Both the position numbers and the translations under genes were made by a program. The notes beneath the pieces were generated by a model. It did not search any database and was not told the origin of the DNA. It saw only the letters and a program-made list of their open reading frames with translations. This document shows, in pieces, positions 48,669 to 57,061 of a stretch of 64,000 nucleotides of DNA. Source of the stretch: JAIBJN01 sp035762005 (GTDB taxonomy: Bacteria; Actinomycetota; Thermoleophilia; Gaiellales; Gaiellaceae); contig DASTQA010000023.1 of assembly GCA_035762005.1 (NCBI GenBank), forward strand, positions 1 to 64,000. Direction: 5' to 3'. Numbering within the stretch: position 1 is the stretch's first letter; the number at the start of each line of letters is the position of its first letter.

Positions 48669-50733
48669 CGTCGTCTCCTCTCTCTGCGAGAACCGCGCGG
48701 GCGTCGAGGCCCAGCGCGCCGTCGGGGCCGACCAGCAGCGGGTTGATCTCGATCTCGGCGATCTCGGGGTGCTCCGCGGCGACGCGCGAGAGCGCCGCGG
48801 CCGCCCGCGCGGCCGCCCGCACGTCCACCGCGGTGCGGCCGCGGGCGCCGTGGAGGAGGGGGGCGACCCGGAGGGAGGCGAGGAGCGCCTCCGCCGCCTC
48901 CTCGCCGGCCGGCGCGAGCGCGACCGCGACGTCGGCCGCCGTCTCGGCGAAGAGCCCGCCCGCGCCGACGAGCAGGAGCGGCCCGAAGCGCGGGTCGCGC
49001 CTCGCGCCGACGATCAGCTCCACGCCGCCGGCGGCCGGCGCCAGGCGCTCCACGGAGTACCCGGGCGGAGCGAGGGCGGCCGCCATCCGGGCCAGGGCCT
49101 CCTCGAGCTCGCGCTCGTCCCGGAGGCCCACCGCGACGCCTCCCGCGTCCGACTTGTGCAGGCGGCCGAGGGCCTTGAGGACGACGGGGTAGCCCAGCTC
49201 CGCGGCCGCGGCGGGAGCCTCCGCCTCCCCGGCGACCTCGCGCGCCTCGACGAACTCGATCCCGGCGGCCGCCAGGAGGGTGCGGGCGGCGAAGTAGCCC
49301 TGCTCGCCCGCCACCGGCGGCGCCGGTTCGGGGAGCTGCGGCACGCCCCGGAGCGCCGCCGGCGTCGAGCGGGCCAGGCGGCCCGCCGCCCAGACCGCCG
49401 CCTCGACCTCACGGAAGACCGGCACGCCGTTCGCCCGCAGCGCCTCCGCCGCAGCGCCGCGCCAGTACATCGTGTGGACGAGGAGCGGCCGTCCCGTCTC
49501 CTCGGCCGCGAGCGCCATCCCGCGCGCGGTCTCCACCTCCTGCCGCCCGAACTCCTCGGAGTACTGCGAGTAGCCGCCGAAGTAGCCGGTCACGAGCGCC
49601 GCGTCGACCTCGCCCGACTCGAGGAGCGCGCGGGCGACCTTCGCAAAGCTCGAGATGTCCTGCTCGCCGCCGCCGGCGAAGTCGATCGGGTTCGTGAGCG
49701 TCGCCGTCGGCGGCAGCGCCTCGGCGAGTCGCGCCCTCGTCCCGGCGGAGAGGGCGGGCAGGTCGAGCCCCTCGGCCGAGACGAGGTCCGAGGCGACGAC
49801 CGTGTGCCCGCCGCCGTCCGCCGCGAGCGCGACGCGCCGGCCCTGCGGGCGCCGGCCGGCGAGGAGCGCCTGGGCGAGGTCGACGACCTCCTTGGGGGAG
49901 CGCACGAGCTCGATGCCGGCCGCGACCGCGGCGGCCTCGATGGCGACGAGGTCGCTCGCGAGCGCGCCCGTGTGCGAGCGCGCCGCCCGGGCGCTCGCCT
50001 CCGTCGCGCCGCCGGCGAGGAGGACGACCGGCTTGCCGGCCGCGACGGCGGCGGAGGCCGCACGGGCGAAGGCGCGCCCGTCGCGGAAGTCCTCGAGGTA
50101 GACGGCGATCAGGCGCGTGGGCTCGTGGGCCGCGTACGCCTCGACGAGCTCGGCCGCCTCGACGTCGGCCTGGTTCCCGAGCGAGACGAAGCGGGAGAAG
50201 CCAAGGCCGAAGTCCGCCGCGAGGAGGCCGATCTCGAGCGCGAGGTTCCCGCTCTGGGAGATGAGGCCGATCGAGCCGGGTTCGAGGTCCTCGGAGCAGA
50301 GCTCGAACCCGGCCTCCGCGTCGTAGACGCCGAGGCAGTTGGGCCCGACGAGGACGGCCCCGGCTGCACGGACCCGCTCGACGATCGCCCGCTCGCGCGC
50401 GGCGCCCTCGCTCCCCATCTCGCCCAGGCCGGCGCTGATGGCCACGAGCGCCTTCGCGCCGGCGGCGAGCGAGTCCTCGACCGCCTCCTCGAGGCCCGCC
50501 GCCGGCACGGTGATGACGACGAACTCGGGCGGCTCCGGGAGCTCGTCGAGCGACGTGTAGGCGCGGCGGCCGAAGATCTCCCCGCCCTTGCGGTTGACGA
50601 GGTAGACGGAGCGGCGTCCCTCGCCCTTGATCGCGCCCCGGGCGAGCCAGAAGCCCCACTTCCCGGGGACGTTCGAGGCGCCGACGACGGCGACCGAGCG
50701 AGGGTCGAAGAGCGCCGAGAGGTCGCGCGTCAC
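48658..50733 (-). CDS. NDP-forming acyl-CoA synthetase (acetate-CoA ligase, ADP-forming type)
   Basis: A 691-residue fused alpha-beta enzyme. Order: CoA-binding Rossmann domain (FDPRSVAVVGASNVPGKWG), two succinyl-CoA-ligase-like domains with the phospho-His in RSHTGALASD, then an ATP-grasp domain near the C-terminus (ELGYPVVLKALGRLHKSDAG). The family makes acyl-CoA, or ATP from acyl-CoA, with an ADP-forming mechanism. GTG 50733 overlaps the acyl-CoA dehydrogenase stop by 4 nt. Confidence 0.92.
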   Translation of the reverse strand: MTRDLSALFDPRSVAVVGASNVPGKWGFWLARGAIKGEGRRSVYLVNRKGGEIFGRRAYTSLDELPEPPEFVVITVPAAGLEEAVEDSLAAGAKALVAISAGLGEMGSEGAARERAIVERVRAAGAVLVGPNCLGVYDAEAGFELCSEDLEPGSIGLISQSGNLALEIGLLAADFGLGFSRFVSLGNQADVEAAELVEAYAAHEPTRLIAVYLEDFRDGRAFARAASAAVAAGKPVVLLAGGATEASARAARSHTGALASDLVAIEAAAVAAGIELVRSPKEVVDLAQALLAGRRPQGRRVALAADGGGHTVVASDLVSAEGLDLPALSAGTRARLAEALPPTATLTNPIDFAGGGEQDISSFAKVARALLESGEVDAALVTGYFGGYSQYSEEFGRQEVETARGMALAAEETGRPLLVHTMYWRGAAAEALRANGVPVFREVEAAVWAAGRLARSTPAALRGVPQLPEPAPPVAGEQGYFAARTLLAAAGIEFVEAREVAGEAEAPAAAAELGYPVVLKALGRLHKSDAGGVAVGLRDERELEEALARMAAALAPPGYSVERLAPAAGGVELIVGARRDPRFGPLLLVGAGGLFAETAADVAVALAPAGEEAAEALLASLRVAPLLHGARGRTAVDVRAAARAAAALSRVAAEHPEIAEIEINPLLVGPDGALGLDARAVLAERGDDDAR

Positions 50734-51893
50734 TGCAAGAGGCTGCGCGAGATGATGAGCCGCTGGATGTCGGACGTGCCCTCCTCGATCTCCTCGAGCT
50801 TCGCGTCGCGCATCCACTTCTCCACGGGGTACTCGCGCGAGTAGCCCCAGCCGCCGAGCGTCTGCACCGCCGCCCACGTGCACCACATGGCCGTCTCGGA
50901 GGCGAAGACCTTCGCCATCGCCGCCTCCCGGGGCACGGCCTCGCCCGCGTCGATCTTCCGGGCGGCGCGGTGGACGAGGAGCCGGGCGGCATCCACGCGC
51001 GTGGCCATGTCGGCGAGCCGGAAGGCGACGGCCTGGTGCTGGGCGATCGGCTTCCCGAACTGCTCGCGCGTCTTCGCGTACTCGACCGCGTAGTCGAGGG
51101 CCGCCCGGGCGATGCCGGTCGCCGAGGCGCCGAGCGTGATCCGCGAGCGGTCGAACGTGCGCATGAGCCCGTAGAACCCCTGCCCCTCCTCGCCGAGCCG
51201 GCGGTCGCCCGGCAGCTCGGCGTCCTCGAGGAACATCTCCGCGTTCACGATCGCGCGCTGGCCCATCTTCCTCATCGGCGGCCCGAACGTGATGCCGGCG
51301 TCTCCCCGCTCGACGACGAACGCCGTGATCCCGCGCGAGCGGGAGCCGGGCTCGACGGTCGCGAAGACGACGTAGTACTCGGCGAGGCCGCCGTTCGAGA
51401 TCCACGTCTTCTGGCCCCGCAGGCGGTAGCCGCCCTCCGTACGCGTCGCCGTCGTCTCGATCGAGGCGGCGTCGGAGCCCGACCCCGGCTCCGTCGTCGC
51501 GAGCGCGGTCAGCGGCGGCCGCTCGCCGGCGATCGGCTCGAGCCAGCGGCGCTGCTGCTCCTCGCTGCCGAGCTCGAGCACCGGCTCCGCGAAGAACCCG
51601 CCCGACGTGATGAGGTTCCCGATCCCGGCGCACCCCCAGCAGAGCTCCTCCTGGACGACGCAGCCGGTGAGGCAGTCGGTCATGCCGCCGCCGCCGACCT
51701 CCTCGGGGAGCATGAAGGACGTGAGGCCCAGCGAGGCGGCCTTGTGGACGAGCTCGAGCGGCGACTCGGTGTCGGCCTCGTCCACGGCGGCGGCGACCGG
51801 GCGGATCTCCCGCTCGGCGAACTCACGGCAGAGCTGCCGGATCTCGCGCTGCTCGGGCGTCAGCCCGAAGGGCTCGGAGGCGACCTCGCTCAC
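50730..51893 (-). CDS. Acyl-CoA dehydrogenase family flavoprotein (second copy)
   Basis: A 387-residue acyl-CoA dehydrogenase. ALATTEPGSGSDAASIETTA binds FAD and substrate, GQKTWISNGG follows, and KLEEIEEGTSDIQRLI carries the catalytic Glu. DRSRITLGASATGIARAALD is conserved. It is the second gene of the operon SDR - ACAD - NDP-forming synthetase - dienoyl-CoA-reductase-like SDR, which looks like a complete acyl-CoA activation and oxidation unit. Confidence 0.93.
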   Translation of the reverse strand: MSEVASEPFGLTPEQREIRQLCREFAEREIRPVAAAVDEADTESPLELVHKAASLGLTSFMLPEEVGGGGMTDCLTGCVVQEELCWGCAGIGNLITSGGFFAEPVLELGSEEQQRRWLEPIAGERPPLTALATTEPGSGSDAASIETTATRTEGGYRLRGQKTWISNGGLAEYYVVFATVEPGSRSRGITAFVVERGDAGITFGPPMRKMGQRAIVNAEMFLEDAELPGDRRLGEEGQGFYGLMRTFDRSRITLGASATGIARAALDYAVEYAKTREQFGKPIAQHQAVAFRLADMATRVDAARLLVHRAARKIDAGEAVPREAAMAKVFASETAMWCTWAAVQTLGGWGYSREYPVEKWMRDAKLEEIEEGTSDIQRLIISRSLLQ

Positions 51894-51918
51894 GGCGTGA
51901 TCCTCGCAGATGCGCGCG

Positions 51919-52677
51919 CTACCAGATGCCGCCGAGCGTGACCTTGATCGCCTCGCCGCTGACCCCGCTCGCCTCCTCGCTCGCGAGGAAGGCGATCGTC
52001 GCGGCGACCTCCTCGGACGTCACGACCCGGCCGGCCGGGTACTCGGCGGCCCGCTCGGCCCACACGTCCTCGACCGACCTCCCGCGACGCGCCGCCTCGA
52101 CCTCGGCCGACCGCTCGGCCATGGCCGTGCGCACCCAGCCCGGCAGGACGGCGTTGCAGGTGATCCCCTCGGCGGCCACGTCCTGCGCGACCGAGCGCAT
52201 GAGCCCGAGGACGCCGTGCTTCGAGGCGTCGTAGGCCGACTCGGCGCGGCCGCCGTGCACGCCGGCCGTCGAGCTCACGATCACGATCCTCCCCCAGCCG
52301 CGCCCGCGCATGTCGGGGACGGCCAGCCGCGTGAGGTGGAACGGCGCGTCGAGGTTCACCGCCATCGTCTCGCGCCAGAGCGCCGGGTCCTGCTCCCAGA
52401 TCACGCGCTCGTGCGCGGAGCCGAGCCCGGCGTTCGCGACGAGGATCTCGACGGGGCCGAGGCGGGCGCGCGTCTCGGCGACGATGCGCTCGCACCCTTC
52501 CTCCGTCGCGACGCTCTCGGCGAGCACCTCGACCGGCGCCTCGGCGGCGAGCGCCGCGAGCTCGTCCTCCGAGCGGGCGACGCCCATGACGCGCGCCCCG
52601 CGCCCGGCCAGGAGCAGGGCCGTGGCGCGCCCGATGCCCCGGCCCGCGCCCGTGACGAGCGCGACGCGCCCGGTCAT
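51919..52677 (-). CDS. Short-chain dehydrogenase/reductase (classical)
   Basis: A 252-residue SDR with all classical residues: TGAGRGIGRATALLL, VANAGLGS, Ser in IVSSTAGVHG and the YxxxK motif in SAYDASKHGVLGLM. The C-terminus GEAIKVTLGGIW is typical. ATG 52677 has a GGAGGC ribosome site. It heads the acyl-CoA operon and may act as a 3-hydroxyacyl-CoA or alcohol dehydrogenase. Confidence 0.9.
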   Translation of the reverse strand: MTGRVALVTGAGRGIGRATALLLAGRGARVMGVARSEDELAALAAEAPVEVLAESVATEEGCERIVAETRARLGPVEILVANAGLGSAHERVIWEQDPALWRETMAVNLDAPFHLTRLAVPDMRGRGWGRIVIVSSTAGVHGGRAESAYDASKHGVLGLMRSVAQDVAAEGITCNAVLPGWVRTAMAERSAEVEAARRGRSVEDVWAERAAEYPAGRVVTSEEVAATIAFLASEEASGVSGEAIKVTLGGIW

Positions 52678-52748
52678 GCCTCCGCCCCGCGCATCCGCGC
52701 GACGAGATAGCCTCGTGCCACTCCCGAACCGCTCACGGAACGACGATT

Positions 52749-53861
52749 CTGCCGCAAACACAACCCCATTCGGCCGAGGTCGTCATCGTCGGCGGCGGCG
52801 CGATGGGCACGAGCGTCGCCTACCACCTCGCGAAGCTCGGGGTCACCGACGTCGTCCTCGTCGAGCGCGAGTCGCTCGGCAGCGGCTCGACGAGCAAGTC
52901 GGCGGGCGGCATCCGGGCGCAGTTCACGGACGAGCTCAACGTCCAGATCGCGCTGCGCTCGATGGCCGAGTTCCAGGCGCTCGACCGCGTCAGCGGGATC
53001 GGCTACAAGCGCGACGGCTACCTCTTCCTCCTCGACCGCGAGGAGGACGTCGAGAGCTTCCGTCGCGCCGTCGCCATGCAGCAGGCCCTCGGCGTGCCCT
53101 CACAGCTCCTCTCGCCGGACGACGTGAAGGCCTTCGTGCCCGCGCTCGAGACCGGCGACCTGCTCGCGGCCACGTACTGCCCCATCGACGGGCACGCCGC
53201 GCCCGAGGCCGTCGTCCAGGCGTACGCGGGCGCCGCAGCCGCGCAGGGGGTGACGATCCTCCAGGGCACGACGCTCGAGCGCATCGCCGTCCTCGGCGAC
53301 AAGATCGTGAGCGTCGAGACGTCCGCCGGCCGCATCCGCACGGGCGCGGTCGTGAGCGCGGCCGGCGTCTGGTCGCGCGAGATCGGCACGCTCGCGGGCC
53401 TCGAGATCCCCGTCGAGGGCGAGGCCCGCTGGATGCACTTCACGCCCGAGGACGGCGGCCTTCCCGAGGCCTTCCCGTTCACGATCGACTTCTCGACCGG
53501 GTTCTACGTCCACCGCGAGGGCCAGGGGCTCGTGTTCGGCGGGCGCGAGCCCACGATCGAGGGGGTGGCGAGCCGCGCGACCCACCGCCTCCCGCTCCTC
53601 GCCGAGCTGCCGATCCAGTCGTCGTGGTGGGGCTGGTACGAGATGAGCCCGGACCACAACGCCATCGTCGGCGAGGCCTCCGCGCCACGGCGGTTCCTCT
53701 ACGCCTCCGGCTTCTCCGGCCACGGCTTCCAGCAGAGTCCCGCGATCGGCGAGCACCTCGCCGAGCTCGTGGCCGGGAAGGAGCCGACGCTCGACCTCAC
53801 GCCGCTCGGCCTCGGCCGCTTCGCCGGCGGCGGCGAGCGCCGCGAGCGCTTCGTCGTGTGA
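52749..53861 (+). CDS. DAO-family FAD oxidoreductase (sarcosine oxidase-like), probable CTG start
   Basis: A 370-residue flavoprotein. The first b-strand and dinucleotide fold AEVVIVGGGAMGTSVAYHL lie before or across ATG 52803, so that ATG cannot be the true start. Reading back, the frame has no ATG, GTG or TTG near; CTG 52749 gives a normal N-terminus of about eight residues, with CGGAA as a weak ribosome site 9 nt before it. GSGSTSKSAGGIRAQF and SGHGFQQSPAIG fit sarcosine/dimethylglycine-type oxidoreductases. A frameshift in the upstream bases is the alternative. Confidence 0.85.
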   Translation: MPQTQPHSAEVVIVGGGAMGTSVAYHLAKLGVTDVVLVERESLGSGSTSKSAGGIRAQFTDELNVQIALRSMAEFQALDRVSGIGYKRDGYLFLLDREEDVESFRRAVAMQQALGVPSQLLSPDDVKAFVPALETGDLLAATYCPIDGHAAPEAVVQAYAGAAAAQGVTILQGTTLERIAVLGDKIVSVETSAGRIRTGAVVSAAGVWSREIGTLAGLEIPVEGEARWMHFTPEDGGLPEAFPFTIDFSTGFYVHREGQGLVFGGREPTIEGVASRATHRLPLLAELPIQSSWWGWYEMSPDHNAIVGEASAPRRFLYASGFSGHGFQQSPAIGEHLAELVAGKEPTLDLTPLGLGRFAGGGERRERFVV

Positions 53862-54454
53862 CCCGCCTGTTCGTCCTCGCGCGGCACGGCGAGTCCGTGC
53901 TCAACCTCGAGCGCCGCGTGAACGGCGACCCGAGCCGCGACGTGCCGCTGACGGAGCACGGCGAGGAGGAGTCCCGCCGGCTGGGCCAGCAGGTCGCGCA
54001 CCTCCCGCTCGACGCCTGCCTCCACACGCGCTTCCCGCGGACCCGTGCGACGGCCGAGATCGCGGTCGCCGAGCGCGAGGACGTCCCGCTCCTCGTCGAG
54101 CCCCTCCTCGACGACATCGCGATCGGCGAGCTCGACGGCGCCCCGCTGGCCGAGTACCGCGCGTGGAAGCGCGGGCACGCGCGCAGCGACCCGTTCCCCG
54201 GCGGCGAGAGCCTCGACGACGCCGCACGCCGCTACGCGGAGGCGCTGGAGCGCCTGCTCGGCTCCGGGCACCGCTGCGTCCTCGTCGTGTGCCACGAGAT
54301 CCCGATCCGCTACGCGCTCAACGGCGCCTCGGGCTCGGACTCGCTCGACGGGCCGGCCCACGAGATCGGCAACGCGCACCCCTACCTCTTCGACGAGGGC
54401 GCGCTCGCCCGCGCGGTCGCGGGGATCCGGCGAGCGGTTAGCATCCCCTCGTAG
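53858..54454 (+). CDS. Histidine phosphatase (phosphoglycerate mutase-like)
   Basis: A 198-residue histidine phosphatase. LARHGESVLN carries the phospho-accepting His, RTRATAEIA the second Arg and VVCHEIPIR the late His. It hydrolyses phosphate esters; similar proteins act on phosphosugars, cobalamin precursors or nucleotides. GTG 53858 overlaps the flavoprotein stop (GTGA). The gene ends directly before the TPP riboswitch. Confidence 0.88.
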   Translation: MTRLFVLARHGESVLNLERRVNGDPSRDVPLTEHGEEESRRLGQQVAHLPLDACLHTRFPRTRATAEIAVAEREDVPLLVEPLLDDIAIGELDGAPLAEYRAWKRGHARSDPFPGGESLDDAARRYAEALERLLGSGHRCVLVVCHEIPIRYALNGASGSDSLDGPAHEIGNAHPYLFDEGALARAVAGIRRAVSIPS

Positions 54455-54457
54455 AGA

Positions 54458-54543
54458 ACCGGGGAGCCGCACGCGAGCGGCTGAGAGGGGGCTGGAGCCC
54501 CGACCCGCCGAACCTGATCTGGGTCATGCCAGCGAAGGGAGGG
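54458..54543 (+). ncRNA. TPP (THI-box) riboswitch
   Basis: Conserved blocks are present in order: GGGGAGC at the 5' side, GGCTGAGAGGGGG (CUGAGA at 54481-54486), a variable stem, then AACCTGATCTGGGTCATGCC and AGCGAAGGGA (54531-54540). The 3' strand of P1 merges with GGGAGGG, the ribosome binding site of cytX, 5-11 nt before ATG 54548. TPP binding would therefore hide the site and stop translation. Confidence 0.96.
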
Positions 54544-54547
54544 CACG

Positions 54548-55876
54548 ATGGAGCCGAAGGAGCGGACGTGGGGCGTCACGCCCGTCCCGCATCGTCTGCG
54601 GACGCTCTCCCTCCTCGATGTGGGGCTGCTCTGGGGGAACCTCGGCATCAGCCTCCTCGTCCTCTTCACGGGGACGTTCCTCGCCGGGCTCGGACTGCAG
54701 CGGGCGCTCATCGCCACGGTGGTCGGCGCCGCGCTCGGGACCGCGCTCCTCGGCCTCGCCGGCGCGATCGGCTTCGAGCGGCGGCTGCCCGGGATGGTGC
54801 TCCTCCGGGATCCCCTCGGGCTGCGGGGCTCCTACGCCCCGACCGCGCTCAACGTCCTCCAGAACCTCGGCTGGGCCGTCTTCGAGCTCTACGTCATGTC
54901 CCTCGCCGCGAGCGCGCTCGCCGACAGGGTCTTCGGCTTCCGCGAGCGCTGGCTCTGGGTGCTCGTCTTCGCCTGCCTCACGACCGCGCTCGCCCTCGCA
55001 GGACCGATCTCCTTCGTGCGGCGGTACGTGCGGCGCTTCGCCGTCTGGGTGGTGGCGGCCTCCGTCGGCTACCTCGTCTGGTGGGCGCTCGACGGAGCGG
55101 ACGCGGGCGCGCTCTGGTCGGCCTCCGGCGAGGGCGGGCTCGGCTTCTGGCAGGGCGTCGACCTGACGGTGGCGATGGCGGCGTCCTGGCTTCCCCTCGC
55201 CGCCGACTACACGCGCTTCTCGCGCACCGGCCGGGCCGCCTTCTGGGGGACCTCGGTCGGCTACTTCGTCCCCCTCGTCCTCCTCTACGGGCTCGGCGCG
55301 CTCCTCGCGCTCTCGCGGGGCCTCGCCGACCCGACCGCCATCTTCACCGCCATCGCCGCGGGCGGGGCGGCGAGCGCGGTGGCGTTGCTCGCGCTCACGG
55401 TCGACGAGGCGGACGAGCCGTTCGCGAACGTCTACTCTGCGGCGGTCTCGCTCCAGAACCTCCTGCCCGCGGCGCCGCAGCGCGTGCTCGTCGTGCTCGT
55501 CGCCGGCGCGGCGACCGTCGGGGCCCTCGCCGTCGACATCGTCGCCTACGAGACGTTCCTCTTCCTCCTGGGCTCGACCTTCGTGCCGCTCTTCGGCGTG
55601 CTCGCTGCCGACTTCCTCCTCGGCGCCGGACGCCCGGTTCCGGTCCGCTGGAGCGGCCTCGCCGCGTGGGGAGCCGGCTTCGCGCTCTACCAGTGGCTCC
55701 AGCCGACGGGCCCCTCCTGGTGGACGGAGCTCGTCGGCGGCGCGCCCGGAGCCGGCGAGGCGACGGTCGGCGCCTCCCTCCCAGCCTTCGCCCTCGCCTT
55801 CGCCCTCTACGCGGGACTACGCTCCGCGCAAGCGCCGCTTGGGCGTCGTCGGGCTCGTCTCGCTGGATCGCGTTGA
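54548..55876 (+). CDS. cytX: NCS1-family hydroxymethylpyrimidine transporter CytX
   Basis: A 442-residue membrane protein with about twelve helices of the NCS1 nucleobase-transporter family. LLWGNLGISLLVLFTGTFL, NVLQNLGWAVFELYVM and SWLPLAADYTRFS are typical NCS1 segments. CytX proteins bring in the HMP moiety of thiamin, and regulation by a TPP riboswitch is the usual genomic evidence for this role. The coding region overlaps the downstream kinase by 38 nt. Confidence 0.93.
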   Translation: MEPKERTWGVTPVPHRLRTLSLLDVGLLWGNLGISLLVLFTGTFLAGLGLQRALIATVVGAALGTALLGLAGAIGFERRLPGMVLLRDPLGLRGSYAPTALNVLQNLGWAVFELYVMSLAASALADRVFGFRERWLWVLVFACLTTALALAGPISFVRRYVRRFAVWVVAASVGYLVWWALDGADAGALWSASGEGGLGFWQGVDLTVAMAASWLPLAADYTRFSRTGRAAFWGTSVGYFVPLVLLYGLGALLALSRGLADPTAIFTAIAAGGAASAVALLALTVDEADEPFANVYSAAVSLQNLLPAAPQRVLVVLVAGAATVGALAVDIVAYETFLFLLGSTFVPLFGVLAADFLLGAGRPVPVRWSGLAAWGAGFALYQWLQPTGPSWWTELVGGAPGAGEATVGASLPAFALAFALYAGLRSAQAPLGRRRARLAGSR

Positions 55877-56633
55877 CGGCGGGCTCCCCCGCCTGGGAGG
55901 CGCGCCCGTGTACGCGGCCCGCGCGCTTCGCCTGCTGGGCCAGCCGGCCGTCGTGGCGACGAAGATCGCCGACGAGGACAGGCCGAGGCTCGCGGCGCTC
56001 GGCCTCCCCGTGGTCGCCCGCAGCGCCGCGCGCACGATCGGCTTCAGGATCGAGAACGACGGCGCCCGCCGCCGGCTGGAGATCGACGAGCTGGGCGAGC
56101 CCTGGAGCGAGGCGGACGTGCGCGGGTGGGTCGGCGAGGCGCTCGCGGGATGCGACTGGGTGCACGCCGGTGCGCTGACGCGCGGCGACTTCGGCCCCGG
56201 GGCGCTCGCGGCGCTCCGGCGGGGGCGCAAGCTCAGTTTCGACGGACAGGGCCTCGTGCGCGTCGCGGCCTCGGGCCCCGTCGTCCTCGACGCCGACTAC
56301 GACCCCGACCTGCTCCGCCACGTCGACCTCCTCAAGCTCGCGGACGAGGAGCTCGAGGCCCTCGGCTGCGAGCTCGACGAGCGGTCGCTCGCGACGCTCG
56401 GCGTCCGGGAGATCGTCGTGACCCTGGGCCGCGAGGGCGCCGTCGTCTACGCGGACGGCCTCGCCGAGCACGTGCCGACGTTCCCCCTCGAGGGCGTCGA
56501 CCCGACCGGGGCCGGCGACGCGTGGACCGCCGCGTACGTCGCGTACCGGCGGCGGCGCCACTCGCCCGTCTCCGCGGCCCGCCTCGCGAACGGCGCCGCG
56601 AGCGCGCTCCTCGGCCGGTGGCCGGTCCGCTGA
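55839..56633 (+). CDS. PfkB/ribokinase-family kinase, TPP-riboswitch operon
   Basis: A 264-residue PfkB-fold protein. VVGLVSLDRVDGGLPRLGGA is the N-terminal substrate-binding strand, and GVDPTGAGDAWTAAYVA holds the anion hole and catalytic Asp. It starts with TTG 55839, the only start-like codon, inside the cytX gene, so translation depends on cytX and thus on TPP. A role as hydroxymethylpyrimidine or thiamin-precursor kinase is a reasonable inference; ThiD belongs to the same superfamily but this sequence is not ThiD-like in detail. Confidence 0.82.
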   Translation: MGVVGLVSLDRVDGGLPRLGGAPVYAARALRLLGQPAVVATKIADEDRPRLAALGLPVVARSAARTIGFRIENDGARRRLEIDELGEPWSEADVRGWVGEALAGCDWVHAGALTRGDFGPGALAALRRGRKLSFDGQGLVRVAASGPVVLDADYDPDLLRHVDLLKLADEELEALGCELDERSLATLGVREIVVTLGREGAVVYADGLAEHVPTFPLEGVDPTGAGDAWTAAYVAYRRRRHSPVSAARLANGAASALLGRWPVR

Positions 56634-57043
56634 TCGTCGTCGCGGGGTGCGACGACGGCACGTACCTCGTCGAGGTCGGCGAGGACGCGGACGCCGACCA
56701 GCTCGCCGGTCACCAGCCGGGCGCCGCCGTCGAGCGCGAGCGCCCGCTCGGCCTCGCGCCCGGGTGGGCGGCCGGGAGCGTCCTCGACGTCGACGCCCGC
56801 GGCTCGACGATCGCGCTCCTCCTCGACCGCCGCCCGCCCCTCTTCGTCTCCCACGACACGGGCTCGACCTGGAGCCAGCGCGGCGGAGGCCTCCCGGCCG
56901 GCCGCGCGCTCGCCCTCGGCGAGAACCCCGACCACATCCTCTACGGCGCCCGCAACCGCCTCTACGTCTCCGGCGACGGCGGCCTCTTCTGGCGCGCCGT
57001 CGCGGTCGAGCTCCCCGAGATCCGTGACGTCGCCTGGGGCTGA
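56618..57043 (+). CDS. Short Asp-box (BNR) repeat protein of unknown function
   Basis: A 141-residue protein. Two Asp-box motifs are visible: FVSHDTGSTWSQRG and YVSGDGGLFWRAV, each SxDxGxxW, as in sialidase or sortilin-type b-propellers. Only about half a propeller is present and there is no signal peptide. GTG 56618 overlaps the kinase by 16 nt. It may be a truncated propeller or need dimerisation. The function in the thiamin-regulated operon is unknown. Confidence 0.7.
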   Translation: MAGPLIVVAGCDDGTYLVEVGEDADADQLAGHQPGAAVERERPLGLAPGWAAGSVLDVDARGSTIALLLDRRPPLFVSHDTGSTWSQRGGGLPAGRALALGENPDHILYGARNRLYVSGDGGLFWRAVAVELPEIRDVAWG

Positions 57044-57061
57044 GATGGCCGTGCGCGTCCG

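Noticed and set aside
52749..53861. Glycine oxidase ThiO, because a TPP riboswitch follows
   Set aside because: The gene lies upstream of the riboswitch and is coupled to a phosphatase; its motifs look more like sarcosine or dimethylglycine oxidoreductases, and no other thiazole genes are nearby.
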